Source: Albimonas donghaensis
Lineage (GTDB): Bacteria > Pseudomonadota > Alphaproteobacteria > Rhodobacterales > Rhodobacteraceae
NCBI RefSeq assembly: GCF_900106695.1
Contig: NZ_FNMZ01000003.1
Span: forward strand, 434,001-498,000
DNA: 64,000 nucleotides
Direction: 5' to 3'
Below the pieces are notes generated by a model. The model saw only the letters and a program-made list of their open reading frames with translations. It was not told where the DNA came from and searched no databases. Of this stretch, positions 17,466 to 26,295 are shown in pieces; position 1 is the first letter of the stretch; every line of letters starts with the position of its first letter. The position numbers were made by a program, and so were the translations under genes.

Positions 17466-18137
17466 TCAGCGCTGACCGAGAAAGGCCGAGGCCTCCGCGA
17501 AACTGGAGAACACCTGCGTCGCCCCGGCCGCGCGCAAGCGGCGGGGCAGGTCCGCGTCCGCGTGGCCGCCGCCTGCGAACCCCCAGGGCTCCATGCCCGC
17601 GGCCCGCGCCGCGCGCACGCCGTTGACGCTGTCCTCGATGACCCGGCAATCCGCGGGATCGGCCCCCAGCCCCCGCGCCGCCCGCAGGAACAGGTCGGGC
17701 GCCGGCTTGCCGTTCGCCACCTGGTCGCCGGCATGGACATGCGGCCCGAAATACCGCCTCAGCCCGGTCTTGCGCAGCTTGAACTCCAGCGCCGCCGCGT
17801 TGCTGGAGGACGCCACCGCCCGCGGCCCGCGCAGCCCCGCCGCGAACGCCTCCGCGCCGGGAAGAGGGCGCAACGCCCGCTCCAGCCGCTCGGAGGCCTG
17901 CGCGGCCATGCGCTCGAACGTCCCCGCGGGCAGCGGACCCAGCCCGCGCGCCCTGTGATCGCGCTCGATCTCCCGGCGGAAGGCGGCGTCGGCCAGCCCG
18001 ACGAAACGGGTCAGATAGGCCGCATCCTCATAGACCAGCCCGAGGGCCGCCAGATGCTCGCGTTCCACGGCGAGGTGGATGACCTCGGAGTCGACCAGCA
18101 CGCCGTCGCAGTCGAAAATCACGGGGGAGGCGTTCAC
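17466..18137 (-). CDS. HAD-superfamily phosphatase (beta-phosphoglucomutase-like)
   Basis: 223 aa, subclass I HAD hydrolase. Motif I FDCDGVLVDSE gives the nucleophile Asp9 and acid/base Asp11; motif II is VASSSN; the lysine is in GKPAPDLF; motif IV is VIEDSVNGVRAARAAGM. The cap is helical as in YieH/Gph-type phosphatases. Substrates of this group are small sugar phosphates or similar; the exact one cannot be read. Start is GTG with GAGGA upstream. It lies 55 nt after the OmpA-linked small gene in the same direction, so may be in that operon. Confidence 0.87.
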   Translation of the reverse strand: MNASPVIFDCDGVLVDSEVIHLAVEREHLAALGLVYEDAAYLTRFVGLADAAFRREIERDHRARGLGPLPAGTFERMAAQASERLERALRPLPGAEAFAAGLRGPRAVASSSNAAALEFKLRKTGLRRYFGPHVHAGDQVANGKPAPDLFLRAARGLGADPADCRVIEDSVNGVRAARAAGMEPWGFAGGGHADADLPRRLRAAGATQVFSSFAEASAFLGQR

Positions 18138-18192
18138 CGGGCGGATCCTCGAAGGCGGGGGGGAAGCGGGAGGGAACGGTCGGACGGCGCGG

Positions 18193-18534
18193 TCAGGCGG
18201 CGCCGCGAAGCGCCTCGATCTCCCGGCGCAGGGCGCCGATGGTGTCCATGGCGGCGTCGAGTTCCGCGGTGCGCTGGGTCAGGTCCCGCCGCAGCTCGGT
18301 CTCGGTCTCCTGCGCCGCGGCGATCAGCCCGGCCTCCCGCGCCGCGGTCTCGGCGGCCAGCGCGTCGCGGGCCTCCTCCGCGTCGGCGAGCCGGCGCGAC
18401 AGGTCGGCCAGCGCCCGCGCCTCGGCGCCCCCGCGCCGGCGGATCTGCGCCCGCAGCGCCCCCAGCGCCCAGCCCAGGGCCGCCGCGACCAGCAGCGCCG
18501 CCCCCAGCGCGACGGCAAGCTCCAGCCGGGTCAT
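18193..18534 (-). CDS. Small membrane-anchored coiled-coil protein
   Basis: 113 aa: one N-terminal membrane helix (LAVALGAALLVAAALGWALGAL) followed by a long Ala/Glu/Arg-rich region with heptad-like spacing, predicted to be a coiled coil. The start overlaps the stop of the OmpA-family gene in an ATGA, so they are translationally coupled and probably form a unit in the envelope. I do not recognise a named family. Confidence 0.75.
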   Translation of the reverse strand: MTRLELAVALGAALLVAAALGWALGALRAQIRRRGGAEARALADLSRRLADAEEARDALAAETAAREAGLIAAAQETETELRRDLTQRTAELDAAMDTIGALRREIEALRGAA

Positions 18535-20888
18535 CCGCCGCCCTCCCTGTCCGGGCCGGTCTCGGGCCCGGTCCCGCCTTCGCCCAGCGTCGCGGCGCTC
18601 ATCGCGGCGTCGGAGAACTCGATCCGCCGGTTCGCGGCCCGGCCCGCCTCGTCGCCATTGTCGGCGATGGGGCGGCTTTCGCCATAGCCCTGCGCCACCA
18701 TGCGCGACAGCGGCACGCCGCGGGCGTGGAGCGCGTTCAGCACCGCCCCCGCCCGCCCCTGGCTGAGCCGCTGGTTGGTGCTTTCGCGCCCCTGGCTGTC
18801 GGTATGGCCGCCGATCTCCACCACCAGCCCGCTGCAGCGCGTCAGGATCGCCGCAAGCCGGTCCAGCACCGCGCCGCTGCCGGCCTCGATCGACGTCTCG
18901 CCGGGGGCGAAGCCGATCGGGTCCGCCGCCACCTCCGCGGCGAGGGAGATCAGGCAGTCGCGCCCGGGCAGCGGCAGCCGGGCGGCCAGCGCCGGCAGGT
19001 CCACCGTGACCACGCTGCGCGCCGAGAGGCCCAGTTCCCGCAGGGGGGCGAGCGCCGCGTCGGCCTCCCGCGCCGCGGCGGGACGGAGGGAGGCGCCCTC
19101 CACCCGCACCGCCTCGCCGTCATAGCGCAGGGCGCCGCGGTCGAGCGGGCGCAGCGCGTCGATGCCGGCCAGCGCCGCGCGTCGCCAGGTCGGGGGCGGG
19201 GCGGCCTCGGCCAGCGACATCGCGTCGTCCACGGCCATCGCCCCGAAGCGCGCCCGCGCATAGGCCGCCACCGCCGCGCGGCTGGCCGCGTCCGGGGCCC
19301 CGCCGCCCAGCGTCACGGCGCCGTTCTCGTCCCGGCGCAGGGCCAGCCAGCGCGGGGCGCGGCCTTCGTCCTCCGGATCCTCGGCGCCCTGCATGCGCGG
19401 CCCGGCCCGCGGCGGCGGCGGGGTCAGGTGCAGCGCGAAGGACGGCGGCAGCTCCGCCGCCAGCGCCCGCGCCACGCGGGAGAAACGCCCCGGCCCGACC
19501 GAGGGCGCCGCCACCAGCCGCGCTTCCGCGTCGATGATCTCGAACCGCCCGGCGCCGAGCGCGCCCAGCGCCCGCACCCCGGCCGCCGCCGCCTCGCCCC
19601 AGCGCTGGGACGGCGCGCCGACGCCCAGCCGGCACAGGCGCTCGCCCGACCCGTGGGTCTCGGCGCCGGGCAGTTCGGCGAAGGCGGCGAGCACCTCGCG
19701 CCCCTCGGCCTCCGAACGCATGTCGCAGCTCAGCAGGGCCGGGCCGGAGGGGCCGAAGGACACGCCGAAGCGAAACGGGGACAGGGCCGGCGGCGGGGCG
19801 GAGATGTCGAGCAGCAGGGTCGTGCCCTCGGGCGCCGCGGCGCGCAGGACTTCGGTCGCGGCGTCGGCGGCGTCGCGGCTGGGGGCGAGCGCGGAGAGGG
19901 ACAGCACGCCGGGGGCGAGCTCGGCGCGGGCGTCGCCCAGGGCCGCCACCGCGGCGATGGCGGCGCGGGCCAGCGCCAGGCGCTCCGGGTCGGGCGGGCT
20001 GCGGCGGGGCACGGTGGCGTCGGCAAGCTCGGGCGCGCCGTCGATGGCGGCCAGCGCCGCGCGCAGGGCGGCGACGAGGTCGGGATGGGCGGCCCCGGCG
20101 GCGACCAGCGAGTCGCCGCTGCGCGCCAGCGTGAGCGGGGAGCCGAAATCCGCCGCCGGCGCCGCGGCGGCGGATTTCGGCTCGGCCGGCGCCTGACCGG
20201 GCTGGGGCGGAACCGGGGCCGGGGGCGTGGCCTCGGCCCCGCCGTCGGGTCCGGGCTCGGCCTCCGCCTCCGCCGTCGCGGTCGCCCGAGGCGCGGGATC
20301 GGGCGCGGCGGGCGCGGCCTCCTGGATCGGCGTGGTCGCGGTCGCCGCGTCGCCCGCCGCGGCCAGAAGCACCGGGGCGCCGGCCTGCGCTTGCCGGAGG
20401 ATGGGCGCGGGGCGGGGCGCCGGATCCGCCGCGGGATCGCCGCGGGACGGCGCCGCGCGCGCCGCGTCGTCGGCGATGCGCGACAGCGGCGAGGCCCCGG
20501 CCAGCGCCGCCAGCGCCGCGCCATGGGCGGCCGCGTCAGGATAGGCGCCCAGAAGCGACAGCCGCAGCCCGTCGGCCTCGACCCTCGCCCAGTCGGCGCC
20601 GATGGCGGTCAGCGCCCCGGTCGCCCGTGCGGCGGAAACGCGCCCGATCTCGCCGGCCCCGACCCACGCGCCCGGCCCGACCAGCAGCGCCAGGGCGACG
20701 AGCCCGGCCGCAAGCAACGGTTTGCCGTATCGGGGCCCCTCGTCGGCCGCGGCCGTGGCTTCGCCCGTCACGTCACCCGCCTCGGGGCCAGTTTCGGGGC
20801 CAGTTCCGGGGCCAGTTCCGGGGCCGGCCGCCTCGGCCGCCTGCGGCTCCGTCGCGTGATCGTCGCCGGGCTGATCTTCGTCGCGCAT
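18531..20888 (-). CDS. OmpA-family peptidoglycan-binding protein with large extension
   Basis: 785 aa. A short cytosolic N-terminal tail with TGPG-type repeats is followed by one TM helix (PLLAAGLVALALLVGPGAWVG, near residue 55), a long Ala-rich region with BON-like or repetitive parts, and a C-terminal OmpA domain (residues about 650-760) with GHTDSQGRESTNQRLSQGRA and NRRIEFS. This peptidoglycan-binding signature includes the Asp and Arg that contact meso-diaminopimelate. Such single-TM OmpA proteins tether the inner membrane to the wall. Coupled with the small coiled-coil gene downstream. Repeats of a 12-nt unit at 20783-20826 encode the TGP repeats. Confidence 0.85.
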   Translation of the reverse strand: MRDEDQPGDDHATEPQAAEAAGPGTGPGTGPETGPEAGDVTGEATAAADEGPRYGKPLLAAGLVALALLVGPGAWVGAGEIGRVSAARATGALTAIGADWARVEADGLRLSLLGAYPDAAAHGAALAALAGASPLSRIADDAARAAPSRGDPAADPAPRPAPILRQAQAGAPVLLAAAGDAATATTPIQEAAPAAPDPAPRATATAEAEAEPGPDGGAEATPPAPVPPQPGQAPAEPKSAAAAPAADFGSPLTLARSGDSLVAAGAAHPDLVAALRAALAAIDGAPELADATVPRRSPPDPERLALARAAIAAVAALGDARAELAPGVLSLSALAPSRDAADAATEVLRAAAPEGTTLLLDISAPPPALSPFRFGVSFGPSGPALLSCDMRSEAEGREVLAAFAELPGAETHGSGERLCRLGVGAPSQRWGEAAAAGVRALGALGAGRFEIIDAEARLVAAPSVGPGRFSRVARALAAELPPSFALHLTPPPPRAGPRMQGAEDPEDEGRAPRWLALRRDENGAVTLGGGAPDAASRAAVAAYARARFGAMAVDDAMSLAEAAPPPTWRRAALAGIDALRPLDRGALRYDGEAVRVEGASLRPAAAREADAALAPLRELGLSARSVVTVDLPALAARLPLPGRDCLISLAAEVAADPIGFAPGETSIEAGSGAVLDRLAAILTRCSGLVVEIGGHTDSQGRESTNQRLSQGRAGAVLNALHARGVPLSRMVAQGYGESRPIADNGDEAGRAANRRIEFSDAAMSAATLGEGGTGPETGPDREGGG

Positions 20889-21077
20889 GGGATGGCTTGT
20901 CCTTCGCTCGCGCGCCGGGAGCGTTTCGGCCCCCCGGCGATCCGCCCCCCGGCTGGTCCGCCCCTTTCGGGCGGGCGCGCTTCCTACCTACTTGCCCCGC
21001 CCGCCCGCGCGCAAGCAAGAGCCGCGGCGATCCCGAGACCTCCGCCGATGCGAGAGCCGGGCGCGCTCAACCGGCGC

Positions 21078-21689
21078 CTAGGACGCCGCCGCGCCCTCCA
21101 CCCGCCCGCGCCGATCCGGGCGCAGCGCGGCGTAGAGCACGTGGCTGCGCCAGCGCCCGTTGATCTGCAGATAGCTCTGGGCCACGCCCTCGTATTTGAA
21201 CCCGCAACGCTCCAGCAGCGCGCGCGAGGGCTTGTTCTCCGGCAGGCAGGCGGCCTCGATCCGGCTGAGATCCGCGGCGCCGAAGGCGTGGCCGCGCACC
21301 GCGGCCAGCGCCTCCGTCATGTAGCCGCGGCGCGCGTAGCCCTGCCCGACCCAGTAGCCGACCGTGCCCGCCTGCGCCGGCCCGCGCCGCACGTTGTCCA
21401 GCGTGATCGCGCCCACCAGCGTGCCGGCCGGCACGTCATCCGCCCCGTTGGCGAAGATGAAGAACGGCGCGCCGCGGCCTTCCTCCACCAGCCGGCGCGC
21501 CCAGGCCACCCGGTTGCGGAACGCGGCGCGTGAGAGGTGGTCCCGCGCCCAGAGCGGCTCCCATTCCCGCAGGAAGGCGTCGCCCTCCCGCCGCAGCCGC
21601 GCCCATTGGGCGTGATCGGCCATCACCGGCGGGCGCAGCGCCAGCCGGGGGGCGTCGAGCCGAAGCTCCGGCTTGCGCCGGAACAGCAC
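21078..21689 (-). CDS. GNAT acetyltransferase, RimJ/RimL-like
   Basis: 203 aa. GNAT fold with TPR-like N terminus (LDAPRLALRPPVMADHAQWARLR), acetyl-CoA site GYWVGQGYARRGYMTEAL, and RIEAACLPENKPSRALLERCGFKYEG, which are the RimJ/RimL hallmarks. Likely acetylates the N terminus of a ribosomal or other protein. GTG start at 21689, only 16 nt after the stop of the M16 peptidase gene, so it is the third gene of the thrC operon. Confidence 0.9.
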   Translation of the reverse strand: MLFRRKPELRLDAPRLALRPPVMADHAQWARLRREGDAFLREWEPLWARDHLSRAAFRNRVAWARRLVEEGRGAPFFIFANGADDVPAGTLVGAITLDNVRRGPAQAGTVGYWVGQGYARRGYMTEALAAVRGHAFGAADLSRIEAACLPENKPSRALLERCGFKYEGVAQSYLQINGRWRSHVLYAALRPDRRGRVEGAAAS

Positions 21690-21705
21690 CGGGCCCGGCC
21701 CCGGC

Positions 21706-22989
21706 TCAGCCCGCCAGCCGCGCCAGAAGCGCGTCAGGCGTGGGGGTGTCGGAGACCGGGCCGTAAAGCGCCAGCGCCAGCTTGCCGCTTCCCGCCATCT
21801 TCGCGGCGGCGGCGCGCACGGCGTCGGTGTCGACGGCCTCGATCCGGGCGACGGTTTCGTCCGTCGGCCAGACCCGGTCCCAGATCAGCAGGGAACGGGC
21901 CATGCGCTCGCACCGCCCGAACGGGCTTTCGAGGCCCATCAGCAGCCCGGCCTTGAGCTGCGCGCGGGCGCGGGCGGTCTCGGCGGCGTCGGCCTGGGCG
22001 GCGGCGCGGTGGATCTCGTCCATCACCAGTTCGGACAGACCCTTGATCTCCCCGCCGCCGGTGCCGGCGTAGACGGTGAAGAGCCCGGTATCCTCATGGG
22101 CGGAAGCCTGCGCGAAGATCGAATAGCACAGCCCCCGCTTCTCCCGCGCCTCCTGGAACAGGCGCGAGGACATGCCCCCGCCCAGCAGCGTCGCCACCAC
22201 CTGGCCGGCATAGAGATCGTCGGCGTTCCAGCCCGGCGCCTCCAGCCCCAGCGCGAAATGCGCCTGCTCCAGCGGTTTCTCGAACCGCCGCTCGCCGCCG
22301 ATGAACTTCGCCGGCTCCATCGCCGGGGGCGCGCGGCGCTCCAGATGGCCGAACAGCGCCTCCGCCTGCCGGCACAGCGCGTCGTGGTCGACGTCGCCGG
22401 CGGCGGCGATCACGATCCGCTCGGGCGCGTAGCAGCGGGCGACGAAGCCGCGCAGCATCCGCTCCGACACCGCCTTCACATGCTCGTTCTCGCCCAGGAT
22501 CGGCCGCCCGAAGGCCTGGCCGGGATAGGCGACCTCCTGCAACCAGTCGAAGATGATGTCGTCGGGGGTGTCGAGCGCCTGGCCGATCTCCTGCAGGATC
22601 ACGCCCCGCTCCAGCTCGATATCCTCGGGCGTGAAGATCGGGCGGGTCAGGATGTCGGCCAGCAGCTCCAGCCCCAGTCCCGCGTCCTCGCCCAGCACGC
22701 GGGCGTAATAGGCGGTCGCCTCGCGCGAGGTGTAGGCGTTCAGGTATCCGCCCACGTCCTCGATCGCGACGGCGATGTCATAGGCCGACCGGGTGTCGGT
22801 GCCCTTGAACGCCATATGCTCCAGGAAATGGGCGACTCCGGTCTCGTCCGCGGTCTCGTGGCGCCCTCCGGCCCCGATCCACACGCCCAGCGCGGCGGAG
22901 GCGAGGCCCGGCATCCGCTCGGTCGCCACGCGGATCCCGTTGGGCAGGGTGTGGAGACGCATCTCCGGAGCGGCGGGACGTGCGGTCAA
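21706..22989 (-). CDS. M16 family zinc peptidase (processing-peptidase-like)
   Basis: 427 aa. The inverted zinc motif HFLEH is at residues 54-58 (His54, Glu57, His58) in GVAHFLEHMAFKGT, with the third ligand in ELERGVILQEI. Related to the mitochondrial processing peptidase beta subunit. Its substrates in bacteria are not well known. The start is TTG at 22989, overlapping the thrC stop (TTGA) and preceded by GGAGG at a spacing of 7 nt; an ATG at 22962 (MRLHTLPNG) is the alternative but has no ribosome site at the right distance. Conserved neighbour of thrC in Rhodobacterales. Confidence 0.92.
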   Translation of the reverse strand: MTARPAAPEMRLHTLPNGIRVATERMPGLASAALGVWIGAGGRHETADETGVAHFLEHMAFKGTDTRSAYDIAVAIEDVGGYLNAYTSREATAYYARVLGEDAGLGLELLADILTRPIFTPEDIELERGVILQEIGQALDTPDDIIFDWLQEVAYPGQAFGRPILGENEHVKAVSERMLRGFVARCYAPERIVIAAAGDVDHDALCRQAEALFGHLERRAPPAMEPAKFIGGERRFEKPLEQAHFALGLEAPGWNADDLYAGQVVATLLGGGMSSRLFQEAREKRGLCYSIFAQASAHEDTGLFTVYAGTGGGEIKGLSELVMDEIHRAAAQADAAETARARAQLKAGLLMGLESPFGRCERMARSLLIWDRVWPTDETVARIEAVDTDAVRAAAAKMAGSGKLALALYGPVSDTPTPDALLARLAG

Positions 22990-24380
22990 GAGCGGACCTC
23001 CATGCGGATTTCGCGTTCCAGCGCGGCGAGATCGTTCTCGACGATCCGCAGGCGCTCGGGCGCGTCGAGGATATGGGCGAGGCGCGGCGGCAGGTCGGGG
23101 CGCACGCCGCAGGCCGCCTCCACCGCGTCGGGGAACTTGGCGGCATGGGCGGTGCCGAGCACCACCATGGGAGTGGCCGGCCGGCCGCGGGCGTCGGAGG
23201 CGGCCTTCACGCCGACGGCGGTATGGGGGTCGATCACCTGTCCGGTCACCTCGTGGATGGCGGCGATGGTGGCGCGGGTCTCGTCCTCATCCGACCGGCC
23301 GCTGTCGAACTCGCCCCGCAGACGGGCGAGCGCCGCGTCTGGCAGCGCGTAGCCGCCCTGCTGGCGCAGCGCCTCCATCAGGTTGACCACGGCCTGCCCG
23401 TCCCGGTCCAGCAGCTCATGCAGCAGCCGCTCGAAATTCGAGCTGATCTGGATGTCCATGCTGGGCGAAATGGTCGGCTCCACCCCGTCGATGCGGTGCA
23501 TCCCTGTCTGAAGCGTGCGGTGCAGGATGTCGTTGCGGTTGGTGGCGATCACCAGCCGGTCGATCGGCAGCCCCATCGAGCGCGCGATATGCCCCGCGTA
23601 GATGTCGCCGAAATTGCCGGTGGGGACCGAATAGCTGACCGGCCGGTGCGGCGCGCCGAGCGCGACCGCGGAGGTGAAGTAGTAGACCGCCTGCGCCAGC
23701 ACGCGGGCCCAGTTGATCGAGTTGACCGCGGCCAGCCCCATCTCGTCCCGGAAGGCGTGGTCGTTGAACATGCCTTTCACGAGCGCCTGGCAGTCGTCGA
23801 AATCGCCCTTCACCGCCAGCGCGTGGACGTTATGCGCGGTGGGGGTGGTCATCTGCCGGCGCTGGATCTCGGAGACGCGGCCATGGGGGTAGAGGATGAA
23901 GACGTCGACGTTGTCCAGACCCGCGAAGGCGTCGATGGCCGCCGACCCGGTGTCGCCCGAGGTCGCGCCGACGATGGTCACCCGCGACCCCCGCGCGGCC
24001 AGCGCATGCTGGAACAGCTGGGCGACCAGCTGCATCGCGAAGTCCTTGAAGGCCAGCGTCGGGCCGTGGTGGAGTTCGAGGATCCAGTCGTTCTCGCCGA
24101 TCTGCACCAGCGGCGCGCGGGCGGCGTGGCCGAAACCGGCATAGGCGCGGTCGATCAGGGCGCGCAGCGCGTCCGGCGCCACCGAGTCGCCCACGAAGGG
24201 GGACATCACCCGGAAGGCGGTCTCCTCGTAGCCGAGACCGGCGAGGTCGGCGATCTCGTTCCACGGCAGGGTCGGGATGACCTCGGGCACGTAAAGCCCG
24301 CCGTCGCGGGCGAGCCCGGCCAGCATGGCGTCCTCGAAGGAGAGGACCGGGGCCTGTCCACGGGTGCTGACATATCTCAC
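22986..24380 (-). CDS. thrC: ThrC, threonine synthase
   Basis: 464 aa, PLP-dependent; converts O-phosphohomoserine to threonine and phosphate, the last step of threonine synthesis. N terminus MRYVSTRGQAPVLSFEDAML, then GLARDGGLYVPE. The PLP lysine is Lys112 in PTLAFKDF, and SGDTGSAAI binds the PLP phosphate. Class I (long) threonine synthase type. GTG start with AAGGAG 9 nt upstream. First gene of thrC-M16-GNAT. Confidence 0.97.
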   Translation of the reverse strand: MRYVSTRGQAPVLSFEDAMLAGLARDGGLYVPEVIPTLPWNEIADLAGLGYEETAFRVMSPFVGDSVAPDALRALIDRAYAGFGHAARAPLVQIGENDWILELHHGPTLAFKDFAMQLVAQLFQHALAARGSRVTIVGATSGDTGSAAIDAFAGLDNVDVFILYPHGRVSEIQRRQMTTPTAHNVHALAVKGDFDDCQALVKGMFNDHAFRDEMGLAAVNSINWARVLAQAVYYFTSAVALGAPHRPVSYSVPTGNFGDIYAGHIARSMGLPIDRLVIATNRNDILHRTLQTGMHRIDGVEPTISPSMDIQISSNFERLLHELLDRDGQAVVNLMEALRQQGGYALPDAALARLRGEFDSGRSDEDETRATIAAIHEVTGQVIDPHTAVGVKAASDARGRPATPMVVLGTAHAAKFPDAVEAACGVRPDLPPRLAHILDAPERLRIVENDLAALEREIRMEVRS

Positions 24381-24900
24381 GCGGGGGGCTCCTTGCCTTC
24401 ATGTCGCGTCTGCGCGCCGTCACGCCCCGGCCGGGGCGCGCGGGTTCGGGCGGGGGATGGCCCGGGCGCGGCGCGTCTCGCGTAGCGCATCGGCGCGGGG
24501 GAAACAACGCGCCGGGTGGGCGCGGAGGGGGCGAAGAGGGGGCGAAGACGGAGACGGGGGCGGCGTTGGGGGCGGAAACCACGGGTTTCGCGGTCGCCGG
24601 GACGGGACGGGGCGCTCCGCCCGCCGCGCGCGGCCTGCGACGGCGCCGCCCCTCGGTCCGGTCGGAGGGTCGCGCCGGCCGTCCGCGCGGGGCAAGGCCC
24701 CGCGCCCGGCCGCGCTGCGGCCGGCGTCTCCGCTTTGCGGAGACGGGGACGGCTCCCGCCCCTGTTCGCACCGGCCGCGGGGGGCGGACCGCGCAGGGCG
24801 CGCGCGGCGGCCCGCCGGTCTTGACCTGTCGCCTCGGCGCGGCTTGAAACGGCGGGTCGCCTGCCCTCCGCCGCCCGTTTCTCACCGAAAGCGCCCCGCG
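24381..24900. other. Divergent intergenic region, no gene seen
   Basis: 520 nt between thrC (minus) and the prolyl-tRNA editing gene (plus). Extremely G/C-biased with G-run blocks near 24520-24560. Open frames on both strands look compositional. No promoter, RNA or repeat that I can defend. Confidence 0.4.
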
Positions 24901-25476
24901 ATGACCGGAACCGCCCCCGCCGCCCCCCTTCCCGCGGACGCCACCGTCGATCCGGCGGCGGCCGAAGCGGCGCTCACGGCCATGCTCGACCGCCTCGGCG
25001 TCGCCGTCACCCGGCACGCGCACCCGCCCCTGCGCACCGTCGAGGAATCCCGCGCCCTGCGCGGAACCCTGCCCGGCGCCCACTGCAAGAACCTGTTCCT
25101 GAAGGCGAAATCCGGCGAACACTGGCTGGTGGTTTGCAGGGAGGACCGCGCCGTGCGGATCTCCGATCTCGGGCGGGCGCTGGGCGCCGGGCGGGTGTCC
25201 TTCGGCACGCCCGAGGACATGGGCGCCCTGCTCGGCGTCGCGCCCGGCGCGGTCACGGCGCTGGGGGTGGTCAACGACGTCGCCAACCGCGTCCGCCTCG
25301 CGGTCGACGCGCAAATGATGGCGGAGCCGGTGCTCAACGTGCATCCGCTCCATAACGAGGCCACCGTGGCCCTGACCACCGCCGACCTGCGCCGGGTCTT
25401 CGCGGCCACCGGCCACAGCCCGCTGGACGTGGACTTCGACGCGCTCGAAGCGCTCGCCGCCGCGGCTCGGGGCTGA
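24901..25476 (+). CDS. ProX/YbaK-type aminoacyl-tRNA deacylase (ProXp-ala-like)
   Basis: 191 aa. YbaK/ProRS-editing domain: TVEESRALRGTLPGAHCKNLFLK with catalytic-site Lys, FLKAKSGEHWLVV, ALGVVNDVANRVRLAVD and LNVHPLHNEATVAL. Free-standing domains of this sort hydrolyse Ala-tRNA(Pro) and so correct prolyl-tRNA synthetase mischarging. ATG 24901 is used because the domain begins soon after it; longer frames upstream are Pro/Arg-rich. Single gene. Confidence 0.88.
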   Translation: MTGTAPAAPLPADATVDPAAAEAALTAMLDRLGVAVTRHAHPPLRTVEESRALRGTLPGAHCKNLFLKAKSGEHWLVVCREDRAVRISDLGRALGAGRVSFGTPEDMGALLGVAPGAVTALGVVNDVANRVRLAVDAQMMAEPVLNVHPLHNEATVALTTADLRRVFAATGHSPLDVDFDALEALAAAARG

Positions 25477-25588
25477 CGCGGGCGGCCTCCCGCCGCGCGT
25501 CTCCGCCAGCGCCGGATCCCGTGGGGCTGAGACGGTCCTCTCCGCCGTGTCCACGGGCTCCCTGCGGGCCCCGTGCGCCCCATCCGCG

Positions 25589-26194
25589 TCAGACCCGCCG
25601 CCGTCGCCGCAGCAGCGCCAGCGCGGCGATTCCGCCCAACGACAACGGCAGCGCGGCGGGGGCGGGCACCGCGGCGAGGGGCGTGAACTCCAGGTCGTAG
25701 ACGCCGAAATAACGGGCCCGGAACTCATGCGTTCCCGGCGCGACCGTCGCCGCAAGGACAAGCGGCGTCGGCGGGGTCACGTCCAGCAAGACGAGATTCA
25801 GATAGAAACTGATGTCATCGATCGTCTTGCCGTCCGCCGCCTCGAACCCGATCAACCGGATCCGGTGCGGCGCCGTGAACGTGTAGCTGAACGTGTCCCG
25901 ACCGCCGGCGACCGTGCCGAGCATGTGGAACCCCTCGCTCGCGCCGAAGGTCCCCAGGTCCAGCGGCGAGGCGTGATAGGTCGGGTCATCGACGTTCCCG
26001 GCCGGGTCCGGCGTGCCGGCGGGGACCGTGTAGGGCGCCGCGCCCGCATCCCCGGCGCGGCCGGATTCGTAGAAGGTCTGATAGGTCACCGCCCCGGCCC
26101 CGCCCGCGCTCAGGCCCGCGCACGGAACGGCGGCCAGCGCCGCGATCATCGCCATTCTCAAGCGCCGCGCGCCCCCTCGCATCCGCCGCCGCAT
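25589..26194 (-). CDS. Secreted protein with VPLPA-CTERM-like sorting signal
   Basis: 201 aa. N-terminal signal peptide (MRMAMIAALAAVPCAGLSAGGAGA; the Arg-rich lead-in is consistent), a beta-rich body of about 140 aa with the segment TFSYTFTAPHRIRLIGFEA, then a C-terminal VPAPAALPLSLGGIAALALL helix and RRRRRV tail. That end matches PEP-CTERM/VPLPA-CTERM sorting signals processed by an exosortase-type enzyme. Function of the body is not known. AAGGGAG precedes the ATG. No exosortase or EPS gene adjoins it. Confidence 0.75.
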   Translation of the reverse strand: MRRRMRGGARRLRMAMIAALAAVPCAGLSAGGAGAVTYQTFYESGRAGDAGAAPYTVPAGTPDPAGNVDDPTYHASPLDLGTFGASEGFHMLGTVAGGRDTFSYTFTAPHRIRLIGFEAADGKTIDDISFYLNLVLLDVTPPTPLVLAATVAPGTHEFRARYFGVYDLEFTPLAAVPAPAALPLSLGGIAALALLRRRRRV

Positions 26195-26295
26195 ATCCGC
26201 GTCTCCCTTTCGCGCGGATCCGGCGGGGGAGCGTCGCCCCCCGCGCCGGATCGTGAACAGGTCGGCCGCCTTCCCCCGGGGGGGAGGGCGGTTCC

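Noticed and set aside
17427-21533. A 1368-codon open frame on the plus strand
   Set aside because: It is antisense to the HAD, small coiled-coil, OmpA and part of the GNAT genes, Arg/Gly/Pro-rich and without family blocks; caused by GC-saturated third positions.
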